Notes: a model not told the origin generated them from the letters alone. A stretch of 63,939 bases of DNA from Acidimicrobiales bacterium (GCA_027452005.1 DAIDHF010000001.1:85410-149348), one strand, 5' to 3'. Shown: positions 1-8,846, counted from the first letter of the stretch. Program-made: numbers and translations.

Positions 1-582
1 CCATCATCTGCGGTGGTAAGGCTAGTCGGCGTCGCTGGTCTTTTAGCCGGAGCTTTCTCGATGGCGGCGGGGGAGTACATCTCGATGAGTGCCCAACGAG
101 AACTATTTGAACGTGAACTCGAACTAGAAGCCAAGGAGCTTTTGGACCGTCCGGAGTCCGAACACAAAGAGTTACAAAAAATTTATGAAGCTAGGGGGTT
201 GGAGCCCGAATTAGCTTCACTTTTGGCCTCGAAAATGATGGGTAGCCCAGAGCAAGCACTTCGGACGCATGCCCGCGAAGAGCTTGGAATAAATCCGGAG
301 AATTTAGGCTCACCTTGGCAGGCCTCATTATCTTCAATGGTTGCCACGGCCTTCGGTGGATTAGTGCCACTAATTTCGTGGTTTTTTGTCGCTGGCACTG
401 CGGCCATAGTGGCAAGTATAATTTTGGTTGGCTTAGTCGCTGTCATTGTTGGACTAGCTCTGGCTAAATTTACTGGTAAATCATACATATTTACTGCATT
501 TCGTCAGCTTGCTATTTGTTCGATTTGTGCGACGGCAACATTTGTGATTGGACGCACGATAGGAGTATCCGCTATTCACTAA
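1..582 (+). CDS. VIT/CCC1-family Fe2+/Mn2+ transporter, 5'-truncated
   Basis: The reading frame is open from the first base, so the N-terminus and probably the first membrane helix lie outside the window. The visible part starts with the family-typical LLAGAFSMAAGEYIS stretch. A charged cytoplasmic helical region follows, rich in Glu (RELFERELELEAKELL), with the typical IYEARGLEPELA and HAREELGI segments. In this family these are the metal-binding cytoplasmic helices. Three hydrophobic helices close the protein, near residues 105-195 of the visible part. Family knowledge: VIT1/CCC1 proteins move ferrous iron or manganese across a membrane, usually for detoxification or storage. A GTG at 13 could be read as a start, but homology continues upstream of it, so I treat the gene as partial. 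The stop is TAA at 580-582. Confidence 0.88.
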   Translation, partial: PSSAVVRLVGVAGLLAGAFSMAAGEYISMSAQRELFERELELEAKELLDRPESEHKELQKIYEARGLEPELASLLASKMMGSPEQALRTHAREELGINPENLGSPWQASLSSMVATAFGGLVPLISWFFVAGTAAIVASIILVGLVAVIVGLALAKFTGKSYIFTAFRQLAICSICATATFVIGRTIGVSAIH

Positions 583-647
583 GATAGGGTAGCGATTGAA
601 AGTCACACTAGTATTTATCTAAATAATCAAGGTCGGGGGAATGGAAA

Positions 648-2237
648 ATGAGAAGATGGGTACCGGCAACTTTAATTGCGTTAGTCTCTATATGTGGGTC
701 ACAGTGTTCGTTATCGACCGTTAGAACTTCACCTGCAATTTCGACCTTAGAGCCTAAGTCGGCATTTATAAGAGTAGATGTAAATGCCGGGCAATTTACC
801 GGACATTTTATCAATAAGAACCTAATTGGCGTAAATGGCCCAGGACCAGTACAGGCGGTGGGATCCATGAAAAGGTTAGGGGTACATTGGGTTAGGACCG
901 ACGTAAGCTTGGATGCCAGTACGAATGGGGAACCCAACTACAACTGTGCCACGGGATCCTGGAATTCAACCTCATTAGACCAAAAAGTAAGTCAGATTTA
1001 CAGTGAAGGTGGCACTCCCCTAGAAATTATCGATTACACCCCCCAATGTCTCTCCGCTAATCCCTTGCAGGCTAATTGGAGCCGTCTTCCACCAGACATT
1101 GGTGCAGATAAGCAGAAATGGATTGACCTTATTAGAGAGGTAGCTTATCAGGAGATAGCGAAGGAGGGCGTGAGGTATTTTGAAGTGTGGAATGAGCCAG
1201 ATTGGGTATTCTTCAATGGTGGCTTATCGGCATATCTTCAGCTTTACAAGGATACAAGCATGACAATCGAGCAGGTTGCTGAACAAGAGCGGACTAGAGT
1301 ATATATAGGAGGTCCGGCCTTAGCTGACGTGTTAGACACACAAGACATGACCTGGCTCAATGCACTGCTAAGTTATGTAAACCTAAATAAACTACCTCTT
1401 GATTTTATTTCATGGCATTCATATGTTAATGACCCTTATTCCGGACCAATCGTGCTCGGTGGCCCTGGATTGTGTTTCGGAAGGTCAAATGGTCCCGGCA
1501 CAAATTTGTGCTATTACAACCCCAACTTAAATCCGGATACAATATATAATGAGGTAGAACAGACATCGAACGCTCTTAAAGCATATCCTAATCTGCATCC
1601 ATTACTAATTGTTGACGAATGGAATATAAATGGGGAATATGATCCAAGACAGAATCAAACCTATGATGCAGCATATATTACATCAGTACTTACGTCGGTA
1701 AACGACTCGGAGCTAGCTGGGATGTGTTTTTTCTCACTGGCCGATCCTTTGGGTAGTCCGGCTCAGGATTGGGGCCTGCTTAATGAATACGATAAACCTA
1801 AGCCCAGTTACGAAGCATTTGATTTTTGGAAGCAACTGGAGCCGGATCAGATTTACAGTCGGGTAAAAAGCTTTGTGTCATCTACTCTCAGTGCTACTAA
1901 CACCTTTGCACACGGAAAAGTTGGGGTAATTGCCTCAGAAGGAACAGGGAAGAACAAGTCCAAGAATGTTTCGATTTTGCTCTACAATTTCAAGCCGTTT
2001 GTCGTAAGTGGTAACTACGGCACCAGTTTGCCGACTAATTACGATCGAACCGTTATTGTAAACTTAGGAGGACTTGATTCGGGTAAATATCGAATAACTG
2101 GTCACCTTGAAGATGGCAGATATTTGAATGAAACCGTTGATTCTACAGTGCTTAATACGAGAAGAGGTACGCTGGCAGTTAAACTCCGTTTGCCGGGAGA
2201 AGCAATTGAACTGATCACAATTGCCCAGCAAGACTAG
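648..2237 (+). CDS. Exported glycoside hydrolase, clan GH-A, GH39-like
   Basis: The protein has 529 residues. The N-terminus (MRRWVPATLIALVSICGSQC) is a signal peptide; a cysteine follows, but the lipobox is poor, so lipoprotein status is open. The body looks like a (beta/alpha)8 hydrolase: GVHWVRTDVS in an early strand, YFEVWNEPDW with the likely acid/base Glu (the Asn-Glu-Pro signature of clan GH-A), DFISWHSYV, and LLIVDEWN with the likely nucleophile Glu. About 130 C-terminal residues look like a beta-sandwich. Similar proteins include beta-xylosidases and other GH39-related enzymes; the substrate cannot be read from the sequence. ATG is preceded by GGGGGA at a suitable distance. The gene ends convergently with mshD, sharing the bases CTAG at 2234-2237. 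Confidence 0.75.
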   Translation: MRRWVPATLIALVSICGSQCSLSTVRTSPAISTLEPKSAFIRVDVNAGQFTGHFINKNLIGVNGPGPVQAVGSMKRLGVHWVRTDVSLDASTNGEPNYNCATGSWNSTSLDQKVSQIYSEGGTPLEIIDYTPQCLSANPLQANWSRLPPDIGADKQKWIDLIREVAYQEIAKEGVRYFEVWNEPDWVFFNGGLSAYLQLYKDTSMTIEQVAEQERTRVYIGGPALADVLDTQDMTWLNALLSYVNLNKLPLDFISWHSYVNDPYSGPIVLGGPGLCFGRSNGPGTNLCYYNPNLNPDTIYNEVEQTSNALKAYPNLHPLLIVDEWNINGEYDPRQNQTYDAAYITSVLTSVNDSELAGMCFFSLADPLGSPAQDWGLLNEYDKPKPSYEAFDFWKQLEPDQIYSRVKSFVSSTLSATNTFAHGKVGVIASEGTGKNKSKNVSILLYNFKPFVVSGNYGTSLPTNYDRTVIVNLGGLDSGKYRITGHLEDGRYLNETVDSTVLNTRRGTLAVKLRLPGEAIELITIAQQD

Positions 2238-3208
2238 ACAGTAATATCTACAACGTAGGCTCGGTCATTGTGATCGAAGTGAAACCCGAGTTGCTCATAG
2301 AGGTGCCTTGCGGCGTGGTTTTCGCTGTCAACATAGAGCATTCCAACTGTAAGTCCTTTGCGTGAAAGGTAATTCAACCCGGCCACGACCAATTGTTTAC
2401 CCAATCCCCGTGACTGGAAGTTCGGATGTACTGCTATTACATAAATCTCACCCATTGGTGGATGAGTTGCTTCATGCACTTTAGTCCAGCAAAAGCCAGC
2501 CATTTTCCCATCAATTTCATGAACTAAGAAACCAGACAGATCGAACCAGGGTTCAAGTTGTCGACGCTCAAGTATTTCTCGGGTCCAACCGCCTTGTTCG
2601 GGATGCCACGAAAAAGCACTATTATTAACTTCAAGCCAGGACTGTTCATCTTGGTTGATCTGGAATGGGCGTGTCTGGAAGTCTTTGACCATTTGTTGAA
2701 AGTTCTCACTAGTTGGAAGTGCAATTCGGAGCTGGAAAAGGTCGCGACCTACGGACATTCCTAGTTCCATAGCTAACATGTCTTGGAAAGGAGTTGGTTG
2801 AGGTACCCACCAGTGAACATGTCCACCGCCATTCTCAGCGACCAACTCTAGAGCTCGAGACAGTAGAAGTCGCGATGGATTCTCCGATTCATCCAATGAC
2901 CCTGGGGAGGTGACAAGATCTAGAGCCCAATTATTGTCTGAATGAGATACCTGGGCATATCCACAAATCACGTCCGAGCTTTGGTGCCTATAGGCCAGTA
3001 TTGCAAACTTGGCTGCGCGTCCTCCTTGAACGAGATCAAGCCACCTATGTTCTCCTAGTGGGGTATGGCTCGTCACCTTCGAGACCAGGTGAAATAACTT
3101 AGAGACTTGATCAATCTCGATTGGGGAGAGTGTATTTCTCACTTCTAACACATACTCGTGATGCACGTGTATGATCTTATCCAATGAAATTTGTCCATGG
3201 TAGATCAC
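2234..3208 (-). CDS. mshD: Mycothiol synthase (double GNAT acetyltransferase)
   Basis: The 324-residue protein has two GNAT domains, a degenerate N-terminal one and a C-terminal one near residues 190-324. The latter has the acetyl-CoA-binding signature VHPNFQSRGLGKQLV and the ending LYVDSENHAARHLYEQLGF, which closely follows MshD. In this family the enzyme acetylates Cys-GlcN-Ins in the last step of mycothiol synthesis, a thiol found in actinobacteria. The upstream region (3209-3394) is shared with the divergent nth gene. Several in-frame starts exist, so the first roughly 15 residues are uncertain. A generic GNAT enzyme is the alternative, but length, two-domain layout and terminal motif favour MshD. 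Confidence 0.82.
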   Translation of the reverse strand: MIYHGQISLDKIIHVHHEYVLEVRNTLSPIEIDQVSKLFHLVSKVTSHTPLGEHRWLDLVQGGRAAKFAILAYRHQSSDVICGYAQVSHSDNNWALDLVTSPGSLDESENPSRLLLSRALELVAENGGGHVHWWVPQPTPFQDMLAMELGMSVGRDLFQLRIALPTSENFQQMVKDFQTRPFQINQDEQSWLEVNNSAFSWHPEQGGWTREILERRQLEPWFDLSGFLVHEIDGKMAGFCWTKVHEATHPPMGEIYVIAVHPNFQSRGLGKQLVVAGLNYLSRKGLTVGMLYVDSENHAARHLYEQLGFHFDHNDRAYVVDITV

Positions 3209-3301
3209 CGATAAATCTTTATTGGGATGCTGTCAAGTGAGTAGTCCTAAATCGGGAGTCGAATGTGATTCAACCAATAATTTGATTTCAACCTTCTTCC
3301 T

Positions 3302-3345
3302 ATTTGTTTCGGTATGGTGTTCCATTGAGTATATGCCGAACAAAT
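3302..3345. promoter_or_regulatory. Imperfect inverted repeat between mshD and nth
   Basis: The arms ATTTGTTTCGGTAT (3302-3315) and TATGCCGAACAAAT (3332-3345) are near-complementary around a 16-nt centre. The site lies in the 186-bp divergent intergenic space, so it could be an operator or a transcript hairpin. It does not match the actinobacterial LexA box. Function is inferred from position only. Confidence 0.35.
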
Positions 3346-3394
3346 TATTGACGCGTCTAACAACTAGAGCTGATAGTCCCCGAGGGGTGGATTG

Positions 3395-4114
3395 ATGGGC
3401 AAACATTTAGATAGTAGTACCCGTGCCGAGCGAGTAGGGCGTGCTTTGGAAGTAATGAATGTCCTTGAAAAGAGATTCCCGGGTACAGCCTCCAGCCTTT
3501 GCACACTTGATCGACGATCGCCTTTTGAACTACTTGTAGCAACAATTCTCTCAGCACAATGTACGGATGAGCGGGTCAATATGGTTACACCACGTCTGTT
3601 TTCAAAATATGCCGATCCAGAGTCTCTAGCTAGAGCCAATCTTGACGAACTAGAAGAAATCATTCGTTCCACCGGGTTCTATCATACCAAAGCATCAAAC
3701 ATAATATCCATGGCTCAAAGTCTAGTAACGCAGTTCGATGGGGAAATTCCTTCAGAATTAGATGATCTTACGCTGTTAGCTGGTGTAGGACGCAAGACCG
3801 GGAACGTTATTAGAAGTGTAGCATTTGATCTCCCCGGTCTACCTGTGGATACGCACGTCAAGCGAGTGGCGAACCGTTTAGGACTAGTAGTTGCCAACGA
3901 TCCCGTGGAAATTGAAAAACAACTTGGAGATCTTATTCCGTCAGAGGAATGGGGAGTACTTTCTATTAGGTTAATTCTACATGGTAGAAGTATCTGTAAG
4001 GCCAAGAGTCCAGATTGTGAAAATTGTGCGTTTTCTGAGTGGTGTCCGAGTTCGAGCATTATAACTCCACCTTTATCGAACAGCCCTAATCGTCAGTCAA
4101 AACGGCCCAAGTGA
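3395..4114 (+). CDS. nth: Endonuclease III (DNA glycosylase/AP lyase)
   Basis: The protein removes oxidised pyrimidines and cuts at abasic sites in base excision repair. Seen in the sequence: SAQCTDERVN near the N-terminus, the helix-hairpin-helix LAGVGRKTGNVI with the catalytic Lys, and VDTHVKRVANRLGL with the catalytic Asp. The C-terminal [4Fe-4S] loop has the exact C-x6-C-x2-C-x5-C spacing (CKAKSPDCENCAFSEWC). A TTG at 3392 directly precedes the ATG at 3395. I prefer the ATG because GAGGGG at 3382-3387 then sits 7 nt upstream. A Pro/Ser/Lys-rich tail of about 20 residues follows the cluster loop. It is divergent from mshD. Confidence 0.93.
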   Translation: MGKHLDSSTRAERVGRALEVMNVLEKRFPGTASSLCTLDRRSPFELLVATILSAQCTDERVNMVTPRLFSKYADPESLARANLDELEEIIRSTGFYHTKASNIISMAQSLVTQFDGEIPSELDDLTLLAGVGRKTGNVIRSVAFDLPGLPVDTHVKRVANRLGLVVANDPVEIEKQLGDLIPSEEWGVLSIRLILHGRSICKAKSPDCENCAFSEWCPSSSIITPPLSNSPNRQSKRPK

Positions 4115-4798
4115 TAATTGGCGGCAGCCAAAGATTTATCGGCTTCACACTATTTTGGAGAGATCGTCAATACCTTAGTCTGCAATCTCGCTTTTGTGGG
4201 ATTTCAAGTGAGTTGTTTCATCTTTACAGCTGCCTTGATTTATTTTGCTGCGAATGAAGATGGCCGAACGGCCGAAAAAGGGATGTGACCGGACACTTTT
4301 TATCCACCTAATCTACGGTCCGAGAACCGGGCTGCATCTCGATTAGGCCTCTAGTTCTCACGTTGCCAACTTCTCAAAATTGCGCCCAACCTGAGCTGAT
4401 TTTGAATTAGCCCAGGTGAAAATCGGCCAAAAGATCGATTATCCTGGCGTTGCAGTATTCAACTTCGAAAATGCCCTGCTTTAGAGCAGTAAGGGTAATC
4501 CAAAGTTTAGCCTTTCGATGCTAGAGGACGGCTAAGTTTTGGAAAAGCCGACCCTGGGGGCTTTGGAGAAAAAGAACTCTGGGATAGGGAAAGTCCTGGT
4601 CAGTAGGCCAAGCTTTGCGGGAATTACTAAGAATTGGGTAGCAATTTCCCAGCTACAGGTTCAAAATGAACGCAGGTAGTGGCCAAATGGACACCTTTGA
4701 ACAAAAAGAGTTTATTATTAATAGTGCTGAGAGGAACCGGCTCCCGCCACCTGGTTCCTTGATTGAGCTGGCTGGGATCCGCCGCCTGGCCGTGCTCT
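4115..4798. other. Gene-free region rich in inverted repeats (possible structured RNA)
   Basis: I see no convincing coding frame here. The second half holds many complementary segments on the plus strand: CTGCT/AGCAG (4477-4490); a 13-nt arm pair with one 2-nt mismatch (4500-4512 with 4530-4542); AAAGCC/GGCTTT (4544-4564); GTTCA/TGAAC inside CTAC/GTAG (4653-4679); and AGGAACC/GGTTCCT (4732-4759). A long terminator-like hairpin follows at once. This density suggests a non-coding RNA or a long structured leader, but the arms are short and no covariation can be tested here. I compared the region with RNase P RNA, tmRNA and SRP RNA and found no matching conserved cores. Nothing is recognised in 4115-4440. 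Confidence 0.35.
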
Positions 4799-4835
4799 TG
4801 CCACTAGCGGCGCCCTTTGGGCGTCGCTAGTGGTA
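4799..4835. terminator. Long hairpin, terminator-like, without U-tract
   Basis: The arms at 4799-4815 and 4819-4835 pair over 17 positions, including two G-U wobbles, around a TTT loop; the core is CCACTAGCG paired with CGCTAGTGG. It lies 12 bp beyond the stop of the minus-strand gene at 4848-5117 and after the structured region on the plus strand, so it may act in both directions. Actinobacterial terminators often lack a U-run, as here. Confidence 0.6.
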
Positions 4836-4847
4836 TTAGAAGGGCCT

Positions 4848-5117
4848 CTAATTCTTGAGGCGTTGAATCTTCCGGGCTGCGCCTTCGACGTTCTTTAGTA
4901 CGCCCAAAAGATCTATAGACAATTGAGCATGATGTCCTTCGGAAAGTCGTTTATGCAGTCCTTCAAGACGAGTATGAAGCTCTGTCATGGTAGAAGAGAT
5001 CGAGGATAATTCGGCCTGAATGGAGTGCATATCGTTATCAAAATCTGACTCGGGTTTGCTCATTTTATTGATCCCAGTATACCTCATCACTTCGCTCGCT
5101 TTATTGGGATAGTCCAT
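4848..5117 (-). CDS. Small coiled-coil protein of unknown function
   Basis: The product is at most 89 residues. From about residue 30 it is predicted helical with heptad-like spacing (SIQAELSSISSTMTELHTRLEGLHKRL) and ends in a basic segment (ARKIQRLKN). No signal peptide, membrane segment or known motif is visible. I do not recognise the family. The start is uncertain: an internal ATG at 5061-5063 would give a 71-residue product beginning MSKPESDF, and neither start has a strong ribosome binding site. It is divergent from hisD, with about 90 bp between them, and followed by the long hairpin at 4799-4835. The amphipathic pattern supports a real protein, possibly an oligomeric adaptor, but that role is a guess. 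Confidence 0.6.
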   Translation of the reverse strand: MDYPNKASEVMRYTGINKMSKPESDFDNDMHSIQAELSSISSTMTELHTRLEGLHKRLSEGHHAQLSIDLLGVLKNVEGAARKIQRLKN

Positions 5118-5208
5118 TTCGGCTAGTCTAGCTAGGTGGAGATGATATTGTTTTCCAGAGGCAAGTCTAAGTTCCTCTCGGTAAGTCTATTTGTCGGTAC
5201 TATCAATA

Positions 5209-6534
5209 ATGACTGACCTTCTAAAGAGGATCGACTTTCGCGACTGTCCCAAGGGAGGTATCCTTAGTTGTCTGCCCAGTCTAGATATTGCTAAGTCCGT
5301 TTCCAGGATTCAAGTTCAAGAGATAATAGAAGCAGTAGTCTCAAATGGAGACCGTGCGCTGTGTGAGTTTACCAAGCAATTTGACAAAGTTGAAATCGAT
5401 CGCATTGAAGTTACATCGCAAGAAATAGATAGGGCCTATTCCCAAACCGAGAAATCGGTACTCAAAGCACTCGAGAGCGCAGCGGAAAATATTCGAGAGT
5501 ACCAACTGGCAAGATCTCAGTTTCAGAGGCTGGGATCAAACCAAGTAGTAGACAGACAAGGGATCCGTGTGTCGACAAGACGAATCCCAATTGAGCGAGT
5601 TGGAATTTACATACCAGGGGGACGTGCTCGCTATCCGTCCACAGTGCTGATGACAGCTATCCCTGCCCAGGTCGCTGGTGTCCATGAGATTTCTATGTGC
5701 GTTCCGCCTGGGCCCGACGGGATGCCAGCGAAGGAAACTCTGGCCGCTGCAAGAATTTTAGGCATCAGTGAGGTTTATAGAATTGGTGGGGCACAAGCAA
5801 TCGCCGCAATGGCGTATGGAACAGATACAGTCAAGCCGGTTTTATCAATAGTGGGCCCGGGAAATGTATATGTATCAGTTGCCAAACAACTAGTCTCATC
5901 TGTAGTCTCGATCCCCGGAGCATTTGCTGGGCCTTCTGAGGTGGTGGTGGTGTGTGACGAAGAAACTGATCCAGAATATGTTGCGATTGACTTGGCAGTT
6001 CAAGCAGAGCACGGTCCAGATGGGAAGGCCTGGTTGGTGTCGAGTGAATCAAGTGTTATTCAACGGGTCGAGAAATCCTTGGAATGGGTAATTTCTAACT
6101 CAGTGCGCAGGGACGAACTCGCCTCAACTTTTGCATCAGGTGGATATGCAGCCCTGGCTAGAGATAGTGATCAAATTGTCGAGCTAATTAATGAAATTGC
6201 TCCAGAGCATCTTGAGCTCCTTGTTGACAACTATCAACTTATTGCTCCTCACGTGATCAATGCTGGCGTTATTTTTTGTGGTCCTATGGTCCCGGCATCG
6301 ATTGGGGACTACTTCGCAGGGCCGAGCCATGTTCTACCAACGAATAGAACAGCGAAGTTTGCGGGTGCACTATCGGTATTGGATTTTACAAAAGAAACAA
6401 GTCTGGTAATGGTGGAAAATGACGGCTATGAACCCATAGCAGATATTGTCGGAACAATAGCGGATTGTGAAGGTCTAACAGCCCATTCAAGATCAGTTGG
6501 GATTCGTCTCAGTTCAGTTCGGGGCCAACCATGA
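5209..6534 (+). CDS. hisD: Histidinol dehydrogenase
   Basis: This enzyme performs the last two oxidations of histidine synthesis (histidinol to histidine, NAD-dependent, zinc enzyme). Seen in order: YIPGGRARYPSTVLM, GGAQAIAAMAYGT, VGPGNVYVSVAK, the zinc-ligand segment QAEHGPDGKA, the catalytic pair in NEIAPEHLEL, and the terminal SIGDYFAGPSHVLPTN. The ATG at 5209 fits the usual N-terminus; a TTG at 5191 would add six residues. It is the first gene of the his block, and its stop overlaps the hisC start as ATGA, which implies translational coupling. Confidence 0.95.
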   Translation: MTDLLKRIDFRDCPKGGILSCLPSLDIAKSVSRIQVQEIIEAVVSNGDRALCEFTKQFDKVEIDRIEVTSQEIDRAYSQTEKSVLKALESAAENIREYQLARSQFQRLGSNQVVDRQGIRVSTRRIPIERVGIYIPGGRARYPSTVLMTAIPAQVAGVHEISMCVPPGPDGMPAKETLAAARILGISEVYRIGGAQAIAAMAYGTDTVKPVLSIVGPGNVYVSVAKQLVSSVVSIPGAFAGPSEVVVVCDEETDPEYVAIDLAVQAEHGPDGKAWLVSSESSVIQRVEKSLEWVISNSVRRDELASTFASGGYAALARDSDQIVELINEIAPEHLELLVDNYQLIAPHVINAGVIFCGPMVPASIGDYFAGPSHVLPTNRTAKFAGALSVLDFTKETSLVMVENDGYEPIADIVGTIADCEGLTAHSRSVGIRLSSVRGQP

Positions 6535-7604
6535 GTCCTAGACTTCGAATGCGTCAAGATCTACAAATTGCTCAAGGATATTTTTCTCCGCAAATCAATT
6601 CGTCTGTGAAATTGAATAACAATGAGTCGCCATATGAACCTCCACAGAAATGGATCGATGAACTTTCAGAGAACGTGAAGAGAATTCAATTCAACAGGTA
6701 TCCAGATCGAGATGCAACACAGTTGCGCAAAGCTTTAGCGGACTTGAACCATGTGAGTCAAGACAACATATTTTGTGCTAATGGATCTAACGAAGTAATT
6801 CAAGCCCTTTTACTAGCATATGGAGGTTCGCGTAGAGCCGCGTTAATATTTGAGCCTACATATCTTCTGCATTCACACATAGCTCGCATTACCGGAACCA
6901 ACCTTATTTCCGGGGAGCGCAACCAAGACTTTCGAATTGATCCTATATATGCCAGGATGCTAATTGATTCAACCTCTCCGGACATATTGTTTCTTTGTTC
7001 CCCAAATAACCCAACTGGTCTCTGTGAAACCCAAGACACTTTGACCGAGATATACCAAGCTGCTCCTGGACTTGTTATTATTGATGAGGCCTATGGTGAG
7101 TTTGCCTCCTGGAACGCAATAGATCTATTCAATGTAACGAGCAGCGATGATAGAATAGCCATTGTTCGAACCTTCTCCAAGGCATGGTCATTGTCGTCTC
7201 TGAGACTTGGATACCTTATTGCATCGTCGGAGATCATTGCGGCGTGTCAGGCAGTTACGCTGCCATACCATCTCGATGCCGTCTCACAACTCGGAGGACG
7301 ACTTGCCTTGAAATATACCGATGACTTGCACGACCGAGTGCAATCAATTGTAGCCTCGAGGATCCACTTAATTGAGCAGCTTCAGCGTCTGGATGTAAAA
7401 GTACTTGAGTCGGAGAGCAATTTTGTCACTTTTAGGCCAATGGTCGTTGATGCTGAAGAAGTATTCAACCGTCTTGTTGAGCAATCAGTACTAATTAGAA
7501 GGTGTAATTCCTGGGATACACTTCAAGGATATCTTCGAGTAACAGTGGGTACACATGACGAAAACTTGGTGTTTTTAACGGCACTTGAGTCTGCGCTAAA
7601 ATAA
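6531..7604 (+). CDS. hisC: Histidinol-phosphate aminotransferase
   Basis: This PLP-dependent class I/II aminotransferase of 357 residues converts imidazole-acetol phosphate and glutamate to histidinol phosphate. Visible landmarks are KLNNNESPYEPP near the N-terminus, CSPNNPTGL, VIIDEAYGEF with the PLP-contacting Asp, and TFSKAWSLSSLRLGY with the Schiff-base Lys. The start overlaps the hisD stop (ATGA), and hisB follows after 13 nt. Context inside a his operon makes the HisC call firm, although the family can also act on aromatic amino acids. Confidence 0.93.
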   Translation: MSPRLRMRQDLQIAQGYFSPQINSSVKLNNNESPYEPPQKWIDELSENVKRIQFNRYPDRDATQLRKALADLNHVSQDNIFCANGSNEVIQALLLAYGGSRRAALIFEPTYLLHSHIARITGTNLISGERNQDFRIDPIYARMLIDSTSPDILFLCSPNNPTGLCETQDTLTEIYQAAPGLVIIDEAYGEFASWNAIDLFNVTSSDDRIAIVRTFSKAWSLSSLRLGYLIASSEIIAACQAVTLPYHLDAVSQLGGRLALKYTDDLHDRVQSIVASRIHLIEQLQRLDVKVLESESNFVTFRPMVVDAEEVFNRLVEQSVLIRRCNSWDTLQGYLRVTVGTHDENLVFLTALESALK

Positions 7605-7617
7605 TTAGGAGCTGAAT

Positions 7618-8211
7618 GTGAGCCGAAATAGTTCGATTGAAAGAATAACCAACGAGACACAGATTCAGGTTGAATTAGGTCTTGACGGAAGTGGAAATGT
7701 TCACTGTGAGACGGGAATTCCATTTTTCGATCACATGCTTTCTCAGTTGGGTAAGCATGGGGGATTTGACCTTTCCGTATACGCATCTGGGGACATCGAC
7801 GTAGATCTCCATCATCTTGTTGAAGATGTGGGAATTTCAATTGGACAGGCTTTTGTTGAGGCATTGGGTGATAAACGTGGAATCCGACGATTTGCCTCAT
7901 TGACTTTGCCCTTGGATGAAGCACTAGTTGAAGTGGCCTTAGATCTGTCAGGACGACCATATATTGCTTGTTCGATTGCTTTACCCGAAGACCGAGTTCC
8001 ACTTGGTAACCCAGGGTTTGAGCCCCAACTTATTGACGAATTTATGCGGGCATTTGCGACTGCCGGACTTTTTACTTTACACATCTCTTCAAGGGCTGGG
8101 CGAAACACACATCATATCTTAGAGGCCTCCTTTAAAGCGCTAGCGAGATGCCTGAGGGATGCCGTAAAGGTTGAAGATCTTGAAATTCCCTCCACCAAAG
8201 GTTCTTTATAG
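7618..8211 (+). CDS. hisB: Imidazoleglycerol-phosphate dehydratase
   Basis: The protein (197 residues, normal for the monofunctional actinobacterial form) dehydrates imidazoleglycerol phosphate to imidazole-acetol phosphate. The metal-binding motifs are present: FFDHMLSQLGKHGGFDL, DLHHLVEDVGI, and NTHHILEASFKALARCLRDA. No phosphatase domain is fused, so histidinol phosphatase must be encoded elsewhere. The start is GTG with AGGAG upstream. Confidence 0.95.
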   Translation: MSRNSSIERITNETQIQVELGLDGSGNVHCETGIPFFDHMLSQLGKHGGFDLSVYASGDIDVDLHHLVEDVGISIGQAFVEALGDKRGIRRFASLTLPLDEALVEVALDLSGRPYIACSIALPEDRVPLGNPGFEPQLIDEFMRAFATAGLFTLHISSRAGRNTHHILEASFKALARCLRDAVKVEDLEIPSTKGSL

Positions 8212-8237
8212 TTGCACTTGAGTTCTGGAATAATAGA

Positions 8238-8846
8238 GTGCTAGCGGTAATTGATTACAAAATTGGAAACTTACAATCTGCTCAAAAGGCTTTTGAGTTT
8301 CTAGGAGCTAAGTCGTGTCTGACGAGCGATATTCAAGTAATAGAAAGAGCCTCAGGAATCGTGTTGCCCGGAGTTGGGGCGTTTGGCAAGTGCATGGATT
8401 CATTAGAACAATCTGGATTGATACCTCATATACTCAAGCAAATTGCCCGAGGTGTTCCCTTTCTGGGAATTTGCATAGGGTTTCAGCTACTGTTTGAGTC
8501 CTCAGAGGAATCACCCGGAAAAGCTGGTTTAGGGGTTATTGATGGAAAAGTTGTGAAGCTACCCGCTGGTGAGAAATGTCCACAGATGCAATGGAACCGT
8601 CTTAGCGTACTAGATCCCACGAATAGACTATTTACCGGTATAGATACTGGATCATGGATGTATTTTGTCCACTCATACTTTCCGAAGCCAACAAAGCAAG
8701 AATGTGTAATTGCCACTTGTGACTATGGAACAACCGTCGTAAGTGCCGTCGATTGTAATAACGTGTTTGGAGTTCAATTCCACCCTGAGAAGTCTGGTCA
8801 AAATGGGCTACGTCTATTGTCGAATTTTGTTGACCTATGCGAGTAA
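8238..8846 (+). CDS. hisH: Imidazole glycerol phosphate synthase, glutaminase subunit
   Basis: HisH is a class I glutamine amidotransferase that feeds ammonia to HisF. The nucleophile Cys is near residue 79 in FLGICIGFQLLF, and the His-Glu pair is in FHPEKSGQNG near the C-terminus. The oxyanion-loop region VLPGVGAFGKCM is typical. The start is GTG, 26 nt after hisB. hisA lies between hisH and hisF, as in many bacteria; HisH and HisF assemble after translation. Confidence 0.94.
   Translation: MLAVIDYKIGNLQSAQKAFEFLGAKSCLTSDIQVIERASGIVLPGVGAFGKCMDSLEQSGLIPHILKQIARGVPFLGICIGFQLLFESSEESPGKAGLGVIDGKVVKLPAGEKCPQMQWNRLSVLDPTNRLFTGIDTGSWMYFVHSYFPKPTKQECVIATCDYGTTVVSAVDCNNVFGVQFHPEKSGQNGLRLLSNFVDLCE

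Noticed and set aside
648..735. GH39-like hydrolase as a lipoprotein
   Set aside because: A Cys follows the signal peptide, but the residues before it do not form a standard lipobox, so only export is claimed.
4550..4570. Possible third copy of the 73-nt repeat (shared CTGGGGGCTTT)
   Set aside because: Only 11 bases match copy 1, and neither the outer stem nor the second hairpin follows.
4579..4600. GGGAAAGTCCTGG resembling the RNase P RNA CR-I core
   Set aside because: The downstream conserved RNase P elements (ACAGAGAG-type core and the 3' P4 strand) are missing at the expected distances, so a chance match of about ten bases is more likely.
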